This document shows, piece after piece, positions 7,792-16,385 of a DNA stretch of 64,000 nt. Origin of the DNA: Chitinophaga polysaccharea. Lineage in GTDB: Bacteria; Bacteroidota; Bacteroidia; Chitinophagales; Chitinophagaceae. A program made the translations under genes and the position numbers. The number at the start of each line of letters is the position of its first letter. Position 1 is the stretch's first letter. The stretch lies in contig NZ_VIWO01000015.1 in NCBI RefSeq assembly GCF_007829335.1, positions 1 through 64,000 of the forward strand. The letters run 5' to 3'. Under the pieces are notes generated by a model. The model was given only the letters and a program-made list of their open reading frames with translations. It made no database searches and was not told where the DNA came from.

Positions 7792-10700
7792 ATGCAACTT
7801 AAAGGACTGGTAAGATTTTTTGCCATCGCACTGATCCTTATCTCTTTGTACCAATTGTCCTTCACGTTTTTAGTGCGGAACTATGAGAAGAAGATAGAGC
7901 AGCAGGCCGAAAACGATGTGGCCAAACAATACCCTACACCTGAAAAGAAATATCCTGGCAGTCAGGAACTGCAGAGTTTCTACTCAGATACACTGAAAGG
8001 GTTTATTAAACAGAGGAGACAAGAGATTTTGGACAGTACCAGCAGCACGAAGATTGCAGGTTTCCCATGGAATGTCAACTACACCAAGGCTAAAGAAAAA
8101 GAATTGAATCTGGGTCTGGATCTCGTGGGTGGTATGAACGTGGTACTGGAAGTAAACGTGGAAGACGTGATCCGCGCTTTATCCGGTCAATCCAAGGACG
8201 CTGCATTTAACAAAGCGCTGGAAAGGGCTAATGAACTGAAAAAGTCTAACCAGGCCGATTTTGTTACGCTGTTCGGACAAGCATACGCCGAAGTAGCACC
8301 CCAGGGTAAACTGGCTACCATCTTTGCCAACGCCTACCAAAAGGATATCAACTTTAACTCCTCTAACCAGCAGGTACTGGACATGATCCGCAAGGAATCA
8401 CGGGTGGCTATCAAAAATACCTATATCGTACTGCAAAAACGTATTGATAAATTCGGGGTAGCACAGCCAAACATCAGCCTGGACGAGAATAAAGGGCTGA
8501 TCTCCGTGGAACTGGCGGGTGTGGACAACGCCGCCCGCGTGCACAAATACCTGCAGGCTACTGCTAACCTTGAGTTCAGGGAAGTTTACAAAAACAACCC
8601 GGAGTTTATCCAGAATGTGCTGACGCCCATGAACGAGGCGATTAAAAATACCCTCAACACGCATGCGCCCGCAGCAACCGCCAGCACCGACACTACGGCA
8701 AAAGCGTCTGCTACTGCTGCCACCAAAGAAAAAACGGATACCAGTGGAAGCCTGACCTCTTACCTGTCTAAAACGGATACCAGTAAGAACGCCAGCAAAG
8801 AACTGCAAATCAAAGAACAGCAGAAACAAAATCCGCTGTTCATGGTACTGTTCCCGAATGTAGACATGCAAACCGGTTCTGTTTATCCGGGCCCGTCCAT
8901 CGGAAGAATTTTACCTAAAGACACTGCCACTTTTAACCGTTACCTGCAAATGCCTGCCGTTAAGGCGGTACTGCCTAAAGATGCAGTATTTGCGTACGGT
9001 CCTGAAAATAAAGAAGATAAGCACGGCCCCATCGCGGTTTATGTACTGAAAGTAAACCCTGCTAACCCTGCTCCCCGTGTAGGCGGCGAAAGAATCGTGG
9101 ACGCCCGCCAGGATATGGACCAGAACAACCAACCGGAAATCAGCATGACCATGGACAACGTAGGCGCCCATGAATGGAAAAAGTTGACCGGCGAACTGGC
9201 CCCTACCAATCCCAAAGATCCAACCACCCTCAACTATGTAGCCGTAGTACTCGATAATATCGTTTATTCCGCTCCGTCTATCCAGGGTGAAATCGCAGGT
9301 GGCCGCTCTTCCATCGCTGGTAGCTTTACCATTGAAGAAGCGAATGACCTGGCCAACATCCTGAAATCCGGTAAAATGCCGGCTCCTGCACAAATCGTAC
9401 AGGAACAGGTGGTAGGACCTACCCTCGGCGCTGAATCTATCGCTGCAGGTGCGAAGTCTTTCATGATCTCCTTTGGAATCATTTTCGTACTCATGCTGGT
9501 ATATTATAACTCTGCCGGCTGGGTGGCTAATATCGCGCTGGTGCTCAACCTGCTGTTTACCTTCGGTATCCTGGCTTCTATGGGCGCTACGTTAACAATG
9601 GCCGGTATCGCCGGTATGGTACTCACTATCGGTATGGCAGTGGATACCAACGTAATCATCTTCGAAAGAATCAAGGATGAACTTACCCATGGTAAGTCCT
9701 ACCACGACGCCGTGGCAGATGGTTACAAACGTTCCTATGCACCGGTACTGGATGGTCACGTTACCTCCCTGCTCACCGCCTTCATCCTGTTCTACTTTGG
9801 TTTAGGTCCGGTACTGGGCTTCGCCACTACCCAGATCATCGGTCTGTTCCTGTCCCTGTTCTGCGGTATTCTGGTATCCCGTATGGTTACCGATTTCTGG
9901 ATGAAGAAGAAAAGACACTTCGAATACTTTACTCCTATTTCCCGTAAAGTATTTAAACATGCTTCTTTCGACTTCGTAGGCAAACGTAAATACGCTTATA
10001 TCATTTCCGCTGTGGTAATGGTAGCTGGTATCTCTTCCTTCTTCCACGGCTTCGACCACGGTATCGATTTCTCCGGTGGCCGTAGCTACACGGTTCGTTT
10101 CGAACACCCAATGAACAGACAGGAAGTGGCAGACGTACTGAAAAAGGAATTCGAATCTGAAGTATTCGTTAAAACTATCGGTAGCACTAACCAGTTAAAT
10201 ATCACTACTTCTTATAAGATCGAACAGCAAAACCTCGCTGTAGATAAGGAAGTAGCTGATAAATTATACAATGGCCTGAAGAAATTCTATGACAACTCCG
10301 TTACACAGGATGTATTCAATAACCGTTATGTAGTAGGATCTCAGACCGTATCGCCGACCATTTCAGACGACTTAAGGGCTGGTGCAGTAAAAGCAACGAT
10401 ACTGTCTATTGTGGTGATCTTCCTGTATATCCTGTTACGTTTCAGCAAGTGGCAGTACTCAATCGGTACTATCTTCTCTCTGCTGCACGACGTACTGGTT
10501 ACACTGGCAGTGTTCTCCTGGTGCCGTTCTTTTGTACCATTCACCCTGGAAATCGACCAGCACTTCATTGCGGCGATCCTGACAGTAATTGGTTTCTCCA
10601 TGAACGATACCGTAATCGTGTTTGACCGTATCCGTGAGTACTTCAGAACCGGTAACCATGGCCGTAACAGGGATGTAGTGATCAATAAAGCGATCAACGA

Positions 10701-10947
10701 TACCCTGAGCCGTACCATTATGACCTCGCTGACCGTGTTCCTGACCATCCTGATATTGTTTATCTTCGGTGGTGAAGTAACCCGTGGTTTCGCCTTCGCT
10801 ATGTTAATTGGTGTGATTACCGGTACTTACTCTTCCATCTTCGTGGCTGCTCCAGTACTGGTTGACTTCGACAAGAAGAACCAACTGGCTAACGAATCAG
10901 ATGCGGTAGAAGTGACTGCTCAAAAAGCAACACCTGCTACTAAATAA
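7792..10947 (+). CDS. secDF: Fused protein translocase subunit SecDF
   Basis: A 1051-residue fusion of SecD and SecF, the usual Bacteroidota arrangement. The SecD half has a signal-anchor helix at the N-terminus, a large periplasmic part with LGLDLVGGMNVVLEV, and the membrane block with GMAVDTNVIIFERIKDE. The SecF half begins near residue 720 with FDFVGKRKYAYIIS, contains HGIDFSGGRSYTVRF and ends with FSMNDTVIVFDRIREYF. SecDF uses the proton gradient to pull secreted proteins through SecYEG. An Ala/Thr/Lys-rich low-complexity stretch (about residues 290-345) sits in the periplasmic SecD region. It has its own promoter and terminator; yajC lies nearby on the other strand. Confidence 0.97.
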   Translation: MQLKGLVRFFAIALILISLYQLSFTFLVRNYEKKIEQQAENDVAKQYPTPEKKYPGSQELQSFYSDTLKGFIKQRRQEILDSTSSTKIAGFPWNVNYTKAKEKELNLGLDLVGGMNVVLEVNVEDVIRALSGQSKDAAFNKALERANELKKSNQADFVTLFGQAYAEVAPQGKLATIFANAYQKDINFNSSNQQVLDMIRKESRVAIKNTYIVLQKRIDKFGVAQPNISLDENKGLISVELAGVDNAARVHKYLQATANLEFREVYKNNPEFIQNVLTPMNEAIKNTLNTHAPAATASTDTTAKASATAATKEKTDTSGSLTSYLSKTDTSKNASKELQIKEQQKQNPLFMVLFPNVDMQTGSVYPGPSIGRILPKDTATFNRYLQMPAVKAVLPKDAVFAYGPENKEDKHGPIAVYVLKVNPANPAPRVGGERIVDARQDMDQNNQPEISMTMDNVGAHEWKKLTGELAPTNPKDPTTLNYVAVVLDNIVYSAPSIQGEIAGGRSSIAGSFTIEEANDLANILKSGKMPAPAQIVQEQVVGPTLGAESIAAGAKSFMISFGIIFVLMLVYYNSAGWVANIALVLNLLFTFGILASMGATLTMAGIAGMVLTIGMAVDTNVIIFERIKDELTHGKSYHDAVADGYKRSYAPVLDGHVTSLLTAFILFYFGLGPVLGFATTQIIGLFLSLFCGILVSRMVTDFWMKKKRHFEYFTPISRKVFKHASFDFVGKRKYAYIISAVVMVAGISSFFHGFDHGIDFSGGRSYTVRFEHPMNRQEVADVLKKEFESEVFVKTIGSTNQLNITTSYKIEQQNLAVDKEVADKLYNGLKKFYDNSVTQDVFNNRYVVGSQTVSPTISDDLRAGAVKATILSIVVIFLYILLRFSKWQYSIGTIFSLLHDVLVTLAVFSWCRSFVPFTLEIDQHFIAAILTVIGFSMNDTVIVFDRIREYFRTGNHGRNRDVVINKAINDTLSRTIMTSLTVFLTILILFIFGGEVTRGFAFAMLIGVITGTYSSIFVAAPVLVDFDKKNQLANESDAVEVTAQKATPATK

Positions 10948-10976
10948 GTGAGATAACTGAAATAATGTTTGATAAA

Positions 10977-11010
10977 TAAAAAACCTCCTGGTCATCCGGG
11001 AGGTTTTTTT
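10977..11010 (+). terminator. secDF terminator
   Basis: CCTCCTGG pairs with CCGGGAGG around a 4-nt loop, extended by A-T pairs, followed by seven T residues. It lies about 30 nt past the secDF stop. Confidence 0.9.
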
Positions 11011-11038
11011 ATGTGTGTCAGGAAAATAAAAAGCAGTA

Positions 11039-11341
11039 TTAGCTGCCGGGTTGCCTGAATACAAAGCCCGTAGCCTCTTCGCCTTGCTGATAATCTATTT
11101 CCATGCCCATCAGGTACATGCCATGCGCTTTCTTCACAATGACCGGGATACCATCAACTTCGAAGAGGTCGTCATCTTCCATCCGGGCATCAAATCCCAG
11201 CATATAAGCCATACCGGAACAACCGCCTCCCTTTACGCCTACGCGCAGGAAAGGAGCGTCAGTAGCACCCTGTAACAGGTCCTTTATGATGGCTGCCGCC
11301 TGGGCAGTTAGTTGTATGGGAGATATATTCGCCTTGCTCAT
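11039..11341 (-). CDS. A-type iron-sulfur assembly protein (HesB/IscA) lacking the C-terminal CGCG
   Basis: About 100 residues of the HesB/IscA/SufA fold. The segment LRVGVKGGGCSGMAYMLGFD carries the first conserved cysteine, but the chain ends GFVFRQPGS and lacks the C-terminal CxC pair that normally binds iron or Fe-S clusters together with it. Just past this stop, in another frame, the DNA reads GNPAANT, close to the NPNAANT that usually precedes CGCG, suggesting a one-base frameshift near the 3' end (or a natural lineage-specific tail loss). A minus-strand -7 element TAACTTTG (11369-11362) favours a start at 11353 or 11341 over the longest frame at 11407. It lies downstream of coaE. Confidence 0.8.
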   Translation of the reverse strand: MSKANISPIQLTAQAAAIIKDLLQGATDAPFLRVGVKGGGCSGMAYMLGFDARMEDDDLFEVDGIPVIVKKAHGMYLMGMEIDYQQGEEATGFVFRQPGS

Positions 11342-11415
11342 CTTTTCATCCATATTTTTATCAAAGTTAGGGAAACGGCCAGCGCGGGATACTACCGGTA
11401 TACCCAAGGTAACCG

Positions 11416-12012
11416 CTAATGGGCGGCAGCCAGTGCCAGCAGCTGTTCATGCAGGGCCAATACCTGGGGAATGACCATCCGTTGTTCATCGTTATAAATA
11501 ATGTAGTCGCTCAGGCGCATTTTAATGGTTTCATCAATTTGCTTGTTGATACGCGCCAGTACTTCATCGCGGGTAACGTTATCACGCTTCATCACGCGAT
11601 GTATCCGCAGTGGCTGCGGGGCAAAAACACCGATGATCTTATCGAGGTGGTGAAAGGATTCTGTTTCAAATAACAGTGCGGCCTCCTTTAATACATAGGG
11701 GGCCTTTTGTTGTTGTGCCCATTGGTTGGAGTCGCGTATAGTAGCGGGGTGAACCAGGGAATTGAGCAGCGCCAGCTGGCGCTTGTCGTTAAATACGATA
11801 TTGCCCAGGTATTTCCGGTTTAATACGCCATTTTCATCGTATACTTCTGCTCCGAAATGGGCTTTCACAGCTGCTATCAGCTCTGAATCCCTGGTCAGGA
11901 TATCCTTTGCCCTTTCATCGGCATAATAAACAGGAACGCCTAATAGTTCAAATATTCTACTAACGGTACTTTTCCCGGAGCCAATGCCGCCGGTGATGCC
12001 TATCTTTAACAT
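11416..12012 (-). CDS. coaE: Dephospho-CoA kinase
   Basis: A 198-residue P-loop kinase with GITGGIGSGKST at residues 5-16 and the LLFET and KRDNVTRDE segments of the CoaE lid and substrate-binding regions. It phosphorylates the 3'-hydroxyl of dephospho-CoA, the last step of coenzyme A synthesis, in the cytosol. The preceding step, coaD, is also in this window at 33588 but far away. The gene is in a leftward run yajC, coaE, A-type Fe-S protein, but a long hairpin (12051-12098) separates it from yajC. Confidence 0.96.
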   Translation of the reverse strand: MLKIGITGGIGSGKSTVSRIFELLGVPVYYADERAKDILTRDSELIAAVKAHFGAEVYDENGVLNRKYLGNIVFNDKRQLALLNSLVHPATIRDSNQWAQQQKAPYVLKEAALLFETESFHHLDKIIGVFAPQPLRIHRVMKRDNVTRDEVLARINKQIDETIKMRLSDYIIYNDEQRMVIPQVLALHEQLLALAAAH

Positions 12013-12050
12013 GCCTCAATTTAAATAAAAATAGGAATTACCCTATATGA

Positions 12051-12118
12051 ATTACGGAGTTGCGGGTAGATATCACTATCTACTGGCAACTCCGTAATAA
12101 AATGGATAACTCCGTAAT
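12051..12118. repeat. Long palindrome with a third half-copy between coaE and yajC
   Basis: ATTACGGAGTTGC (12051-12063) pairs with GCAACTCCGTAAT (12086-12098), and inside this GTAGATA pairs with TATCTAC around a 4-nt loop, giving a stem of about 20 bp. A further copy of AACTCCGTAAT lies at 12108-12118, next to the yajC stop. It may terminate yajC or be a dispersed palindromic repeat. Confidence 0.7.
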
Positions 12119-12121
12119 GTC

Positions 12122-12466
12122 TTATTTGGTATCAGCTGCTTTTTGCTGAGCTGAAGTATATTCCATGCTGATGGCAGAACGTTCGATAACGAAACTAGTT
12201 CCTGGACTAACTTCCATTAATACGGTATTGTTATCGTTAATTTTCTTCACTTTACCGTGTATACCGGCAATAGTAACGATTTTATCTCCTTCCTTCAGAT
12301 TATCGATAAATTGTTTCTGCAGTTTAGCTTTCTTAGTCTGTGGGCGAATCATGAAGAGCCACATAACGAGAATCATACCACCAAAAAACAGGAACGAAAT
12401 CATGGAGCTACCTCCACCTTGGGCTCCTGCCTGAGGTGCCATTAAAGAAATGTTCAGGATGTTCAT
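12122..12466 (-). CDS. yajC: Preprotein translocase accessory subunit YajC
   Basis: A 114-residue protein with one transmembrane helix (about residues 22-42, ISFLFFGGMILVMWLFMIRP) followed by the conserved RPQTKKAKLQKQFIDNLKEGD and a small beta domain with TIAGIHGKV. YajC associates with SecDF in the inner membrane. The gene sits about 1.1 kb from secDF but on the opposite strand. It follows the DUF1573 gene by 29 nt and is likely part of the nusB-DUF1573-yajC transcript. Confidence 0.95.
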   Translation of the reverse strand: MNILNISLMAPQAGAQGGGSSMISFLFFGGMILVMWLFMIRPQTKKAKLQKQFIDNLKEGDKIVTIAGIHGKVKKINDNNTVLMEVSPGTSFVIERSAISMEYTSAQQKAADTK

Positions 12467-12495
12467 CTATAATTGATTTAATAGTTTAATCTGGG

Positions 12496-12939
12496 CTACT
12501 TGGTAATAATATTACACTGAATCTTAGGACCTAGCACATAGCCATCATTATTATTGATTTTAACAGAGATTTCTTTCTCCGTATAACCAGATTTACCATG
12601 ACTGTCGAAAATTACTTTCATATAGCCCGACTGGCCTGGTTTGATCGGTTCTTTGGGCCATTCCGGTACGGTACATCCGCAGCTGGAAATAGCATCTTCA
12701 ATGAGCAATGGGCTGGTGCCTGTATTCGTGAATTTAAAGGAATACTCTACTTTTTCACCTTGTACAATCTCTCCGAAGTTGTGTACCTTTTCTTCAAAAG
12801 ATAAGGCAGCGGATTGACCAGCCTCATTTTTTTGCGCACTACCAGCGGTTCCGGTCGCGCTGGCATTGTTTTTTGCGCTGTTGTTGCAAGCCGCTATCAG
12901 CAGGCTTCCACAGGCGAGTAAACAGAACAGTCTTTTCAT
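12496..12939 (-). CDS. DUF1573 lipoprotein
   Basis: A 147-residue exported lipoprotein: signal peptide MKRLFCLLACGSLLIAAC with the lipidated cysteine at 18, then a low-complexity Ala/Asn/Ser linker and a DUF1573 domain. The domain is an immunoglobulin-like fold with HNFGEIVQGEKVEYSFKFTN and the SSCGCTVPEWP motif, both diagnostic of the family. The role of DUF1573 is not established. It lies between nusB and yajC, 38 nt from nusB, a gene order common in Bacteroidota. Confidence 0.9.
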   Translation of the reverse strand: MKRLFCLLACGSLLIAACNNSAKNNASATGTAGSAQKNEAGQSAALSFEEKVHNFGEIVQGEKVEYSFKFTNTGTSPLLIEDAISSCGCTVPEWPKEPIKPGQSGYMKVIFDSHGKSGYTEKEISVKINNNDGYVLGPKIQCNIITK

Positions 12940-12977
12940 GGTGTTGCTATTTTTTAGGTAAAAATAACTTTTCCCAC

Positions 12978-13907
12978 TTACTTTTTGGGACGGTCCTGTT
13001 TCTGCACTAACTGCTCTTTTTCCAGGTCTTTCAGGATGTTATCAAGAATACCGTTGATAAACTGGCCACTTTGCGGTGTGCTGTAAGCTTTTGCCAGGTC
13101 AATGTATTCGTTGATAGTAACCTTGGTAGGAATAGTCGGAAAATAGAGAAATTCACATACGCCCATTTCCATCAGCAACATATCTACCGCGGCAATACGC
13201 TCAGAATCCCAGTTTTGCAGTTTAGGTTTGATCAGCTCCAGGCAGTACTCTTTTTTATCCATTACTGTCAGCAGCAGCTCCCGCGCATAATCCAGTTTCT
13301 CTTTACTGATCAGTTGGAGGAAGTTGAAGAGATGAGGTTTGTTGAAATAGTTATTGATCAGAATCCCCATCATTTCCTCATCATCACCCCAGTGCAGGAA
13401 GGTGTCTTCCATATGCTGGGCAAATAATTCACTTTTTGCCAGTATTTCTTTATAAATGAACTCCAGTATTTCCTTTTCACCGGCTTTAGTGCGGCTGTTA
13501 TCCGCGATGTAAGCCTTATAGGTATCGGTAGCCACTAACTGGTTATATAGCTTTCTGAGAAGATCGTCATCCGTATGCAGCTTCATCTTCCACTGCTCCA
13601 GGTTCACCTGGAACCCCTTATCATTGACTATCTGGAAAATAAACTCATTTCCTGCAATTTTGGTATTTACCTGCAGGTCCTCGGCAGAGGGCAAGTGTTT
13701 GGAGGCACGGGCAGCCGCATCAATTTCTGCATATTGCGCTACCTGTACTACTGAATTAAGTATGTAGGTAAAGATCTGGCAGGTTTGGTCCAGCTTCTCA
13801 TTCAAAAGTCTGGTAGCCGTACCTGGCTTAATGCTGCTTTGCTCCATCGTTTCCAAGGCATAAAGTGTTTGCATCACCTTTACCCGGATGTTTCTTCTAC
13901 TGATCAT
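12978..13907 (-). CDS. nusB: Transcription antitermination factor NusB (long form)
   Basis: A 309-residue protein with the NusB helical fold in its C-terminal half: RIAAVDMLLMEMGVCEFLYF followed by PTKVTINEYIDLAKAYSTPQSGQFINGILD, the most conserved NusB segment. The N-terminal half (RRNIRVKVMQTLYALE) repeats the start of the fold with a large insertion, giving about twice the E. coli length, normal for Bacteroidota. NusB with NusE/S10 binds boxA RNA and supports rRNA antitermination. The ATG at 13907 gives the expected RRNIRVKVMQ start. A -7 element TAATTTTG lies at 13943-13936 on the minus strand. Confidence 0.93.
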   Translation of the reverse strand: MISRRNIRVKVMQTLYALETMEQSSIKPGTATRLLNEKLDQTCQIFTYILNSVVQVAQYAEIDAAARASKHLPSAEDLQVNTKIAGNEFIFQIVNDKGFQVNLEQWKMKLHTDDDLLRKLYNQLVATDTYKAYIADNSRTKAGEKEILEFIYKEILAKSELFAQHMEDTFLHWGDDEEMMGILINNYFNKPHLFNFLQLISKEKLDYARELLLTVMDKKEYCLELIKPKLQNWDSERIAAVDMLLMEMGVCEFLYFPTIPTKVTINEYIDLAKAYSTPQSGQFINGILDNILKDLEKEQLVQKQDRPKK

Positions 13908-13980
13908 CGTATAAAAAAGAACTGGTATAAGGGCGCAAAATTAGAGAAAAAAATTCATATTTGATATCCGGGAGAATTTT

Positions 13981-14110
13981 GCCCGCAAAGCAATCACGCG
14001 AAGTGATTAAACAGCAAAGCAGTAAAGGAATTTTGCCAATACAGATCCTGGTCTACTTTGTTCTTATTTTTATTCCCTTTGCAGCTTTGCTTCTTTGCCA
14101 TTTTGCGGGC
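13981..14110. repeat. Imperfect foldback (nested inverted repeat)
   Basis: Outer arms GCCCGCAAA (13981-13989) and TTTGCGGGC (14102-14110) are perfect complements; inner arms at 14013-14028 and 14076-14091 match in 14 of 16 positions. A small extra hairpin (AATCAC/GTGATT) lies at 13992-14008. The sequence is rich in GCAAAG. It looks like a miniature foldback element rather than coding DNA. Confidence 0.55.
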
Positions 14111-14127
14111 CTCCTTTTGCCAGGTAC

Positions 14128-14231
14128 TGTCATTTTTTCGGCTAACCTGTCATGATTTGTCAGTATCCGCGCCAGTCCTAACGGTCCAACCTGTAAATTT
14201 GACCCGAAATCCGCCTTGGCACAATTCTCGT
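14128..14231 (+). promoter_or_regulatory. groESL control region with phased TGTCA repeats and a -24-like box
   Basis: TGTCA occurs at 14128, 14148 and 14158, spaced by 20 and 10 nt and so on one helix face. TTGGCAC at 14216-14222 resembles the -24 box of a sigma-54 promoter; the matching -12 position reads GT rather than GC. The distance from the repeats to the box (60-90 nt) fits activator sites. No CIRCE element is visible. The sigma-54 reading is inference. Confidence 0.4.
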
Positions 14232-14280
14232 GGACGGGAAGAACATTAATTCTAAACATCTTTTTTAAATAAAAACTACT

Positions 14281-14562
14281 ATGGCTAAACAATTAAGTAT
14301 TAAACCTTTAGCTGACAGGGTAATTGTGAAACCTGCAGCGGCAGAAGAGAAAACAGCTGGTGGTATCATTATCCCCGATACTGCAAAAGAAAAACCCGTA
14401 AGAGGCACTGTAGTGGCTGCCGGTCCTGGTAAAAAAGATGAGCCGATCACTGTGAAAGTTGGCGATACTGTTCTGTACGGTAAATACTCTGGTCAGGAGC
14501 TTCCTATCGAAGGTGAGGATTACTTAATCATGCGTGAATCAGATATCCTGGCTATCGTTTAA
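14281..14562 (+). CDS. groES: Co-chaperonin GroES
   Basis: A 93-residue co-chaperonin with KPLADRVIVKPAAAEEKTAGGIIIPDTAKEKP, containing the mobile loop, and the C-terminal GEDYLIMRESDILAIV. It caps the GroEL cavity. It is followed by groEL after 54 nt in one operon. The control region upstream lacks CIRCE, so regulation is probably not through HrcA. Confidence 0.98.
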   Translation: MAKQLSIKPLADRVIVKPAAAEEKTAGGIIIPDTAKEKPVRGTVVAAGPGKKDEPITVKVGDTVLYGKYSGQELPIEGEDYLIMRESDILAIV

Positions 14563-14616
14563 GATAAAGCCGGATAATGCATTAATTCCTAAAAGAAAAA
14601 TCTACAAAAAAGTATT

Positions 14617-16254
14617 ATGGCAAAACAAATTTTCTTCAATATAGACGCCCGCAACAAAATGAAGAAGGGCGTGGATGTACTGGCTGATGCCGTTAAAGTA
14701 ACCCTGGGACCTAAAGGTCGTAACGTAGTTATCGAAAAGAAATTCGGTGCTCCCGGCGTAACTAAAGATGGTGTTACCGTTGCGAAAGAAATCGAACTGG
14801 AAGACGCTATCGAAAATATGGGTGCGCAAATGGTAAAAGAAGTAGCTTCCAAAACTGCTGATCTGGCAGGTGATGGTACTACTACTGCTACTGTTCTGGC
14901 ACAGGCTATCATCGGCGAAGGTTTGAAAAACGTAGCTGCCGGTGCTAACCCAATGGACCTGAAACGTGGTATCGACAAAGCTGTAAAAGCAATTGTGGAT
15001 AACCTGAAGAAACAATCTGAAAGTGTTGGTAACGACACCCAGAAAATTGAACAGGTTGCTTCTATTTCCGCTAATAATGACAGCGAAATTGGTAAACTGA
15101 TTGCCCAGGCAATGCAGAAAGTAACCAAAGATGGCGTAATCACCGTAGAAGAAGCAAAAGGTACCGACACTACTGTAGAAGTAGTAGAAGGTATGCAATT
15201 CGATCGCGGTTACCTGTCTCCTTACTTCATTACCAACAGCGAAAAAATGCAGGCTGAACTGGCTAACCCTTACATCCTGATCTACGATAAAAAGATCAGC
15301 ACCATGAAGGATATCCTGCACATCCTGGAAAAAGTAGCGCAGCAAGGCGCTCCACTGGTAATCATCTCTGAAGACCTGGAAGGTGAAGCACTGGCTACCC
15401 TGGTGGTAAACAAACTGCGTGGTACCCTGAAAGTTGCTGCTGTTAAAGCTCCTGGCTTTGGCGACAGAAGAAAAGATATGCTGCAGGACATCGCTACCCT
15501 CACAGGTGGTATCGTTATCAGCGAAGAACAAGGTTACAAACTGGAAAATGCTGACCTGACTTACCTCGGTAAAGCAGAATCTATCACTATCGATAAAGAT
15601 AACACTACTATCGTAGGCGGTAGAGGCGAAAAAGACGCTATCCAGGGCCGTATCGGACAAATCAAAGCACAGATCGAAGTAACTACTTCTGACTACGATC
15701 GCGAAAAATTACAGGAACGTCTCGCTAAATTAAGCGGTGGTGTGGCTGTACTGTACGTTGGTGCTGCTACTGAAGTAGAAATGAAAGAAAAGAAAGACCG
15801 CGTTGATGACGCATTACACGCTACCCGCGCTGCTGTTGAAGAAGGTATCGTACCTGGCGGTGGTGTTGCTTACATCCGCTCTATCGAAGCCCTGGACGAT
15901 CTGAAAGGTGCTAACGAAGACGAACAAACCGGTATCTCTATCGTTAAACGTGCTATCGAAGAACCATTACGTCAGATCACCGCTAACGCCGGTATCGAAG
16001 GTTCTATCGTAGTACAGAAAGTGAAAGAAGGTAAAGGCGACTTTGGTTTCAACGCACGCTCCGAGAAATACGAAAACTTACTGGCTGCAGGTGTAATCGA
16101 TCCTACTAAAGTAAGCCGTATCGCACTGGAAAATGCCGCTTCTATCGCTGCTATGCTGCTGACTACCGAATGCGTAATCGCAGACAAACCAGAACCGAAA
16201 GCTGCTGCTCCTGCAATGGGCGGTGGTGGCCACGGTATGGGTATGGATTATTAA
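14617..16254 (+). CDS. groEL: Chaperonin GroEL
   Basis: A 545-residue chaperonin of standard length. It has VTLGPKGRNVVIEK with the ATP-binding segment, DGTTTATVLAQAI with the catalytic aspartate region, EEGIVPGGGVAYIR, and the Gly/Met-rich tail ending in GHGMGMDY. It refolds cytosolic proteins with GroES. Strong codon bias relative to neighbours fits high expression. A terminator follows 20 nt past the stop. Confidence 0.99.
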   Translation: MAKQIFFNIDARNKMKKGVDVLADAVKVTLGPKGRNVVIEKKFGAPGVTKDGVTVAKEIELEDAIENMGAQMVKEVASKTADLAGDGTTTATVLAQAIIGEGLKNVAAGANPMDLKRGIDKAVKAIVDNLKKQSESVGNDTQKIEQVASISANNDSEIGKLIAQAMQKVTKDGVITVEEAKGTDTTVEVVEGMQFDRGYLSPYFITNSEKMQAELANPYILIYDKKISTMKDILHILEKVAQQGAPLVIISEDLEGEALATLVVNKLRGTLKVAAVKAPGFGDRRKDMLQDIATLTGGIVISEEQGYKLENADLTYLGKAESITIDKDNTTIVGGRGEKDAIQGRIGQIKAQIEVTTSDYDREKLQERLAKLSGGVAVLYVGAATEVEMKEKKDRVDDALHATRAAVEEGIVPGGGVAYIRSIEALDDLKGANEDEQTGISIVKRAIEEPLRQITANAGIEGSIVVQKVKEGKGDFGFNARSEKYENLLAAGVIDPTKVSRIALENAASIAAMLLTTECVIADKPEPKAAAPAMGGGGHGMGMDY

Positions 16255-16273
16255 TCTGTATTATTACTATACA

Positions 16274-16312
16274 AAAAAACTCCTGCAGGTTCGCCCTGTC
16301 AGGAGTTTTTTT
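16274..16312 (+). terminator. groESL terminator
   Basis: ACTCCTG pairs with CAGGAGT around a short loop with seven T residues on the right and an A run on the left, just past groEL. Confidence 0.9.
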
Positions 16313-16385
16313 ATCCCCCACTACAACGATTGTAACATTTTCCGACAAATCGCCGTTTAATACACTGGATAGTAAATAGAAGCGG

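Larger units (their letters stand above)
13908..14280. other. Intergenic region between nusB and groES
   Basis: No gene is visible in these 373 nt. The left part carries the nusB -7 element. The middle holds a foldback sequence (13981-14110). The right part holds three TGTCA motifs and a TTGGCAC box leading into groES. Confidence 0.7.

Noticed and set aside
14602..15660. Long open frame antisense to groEL (352 codons)
   Set aside because: It mirrors groEL codon bias; its translation is low-complexity (rich in Phe, Ser, Val) with no recognisable domain.
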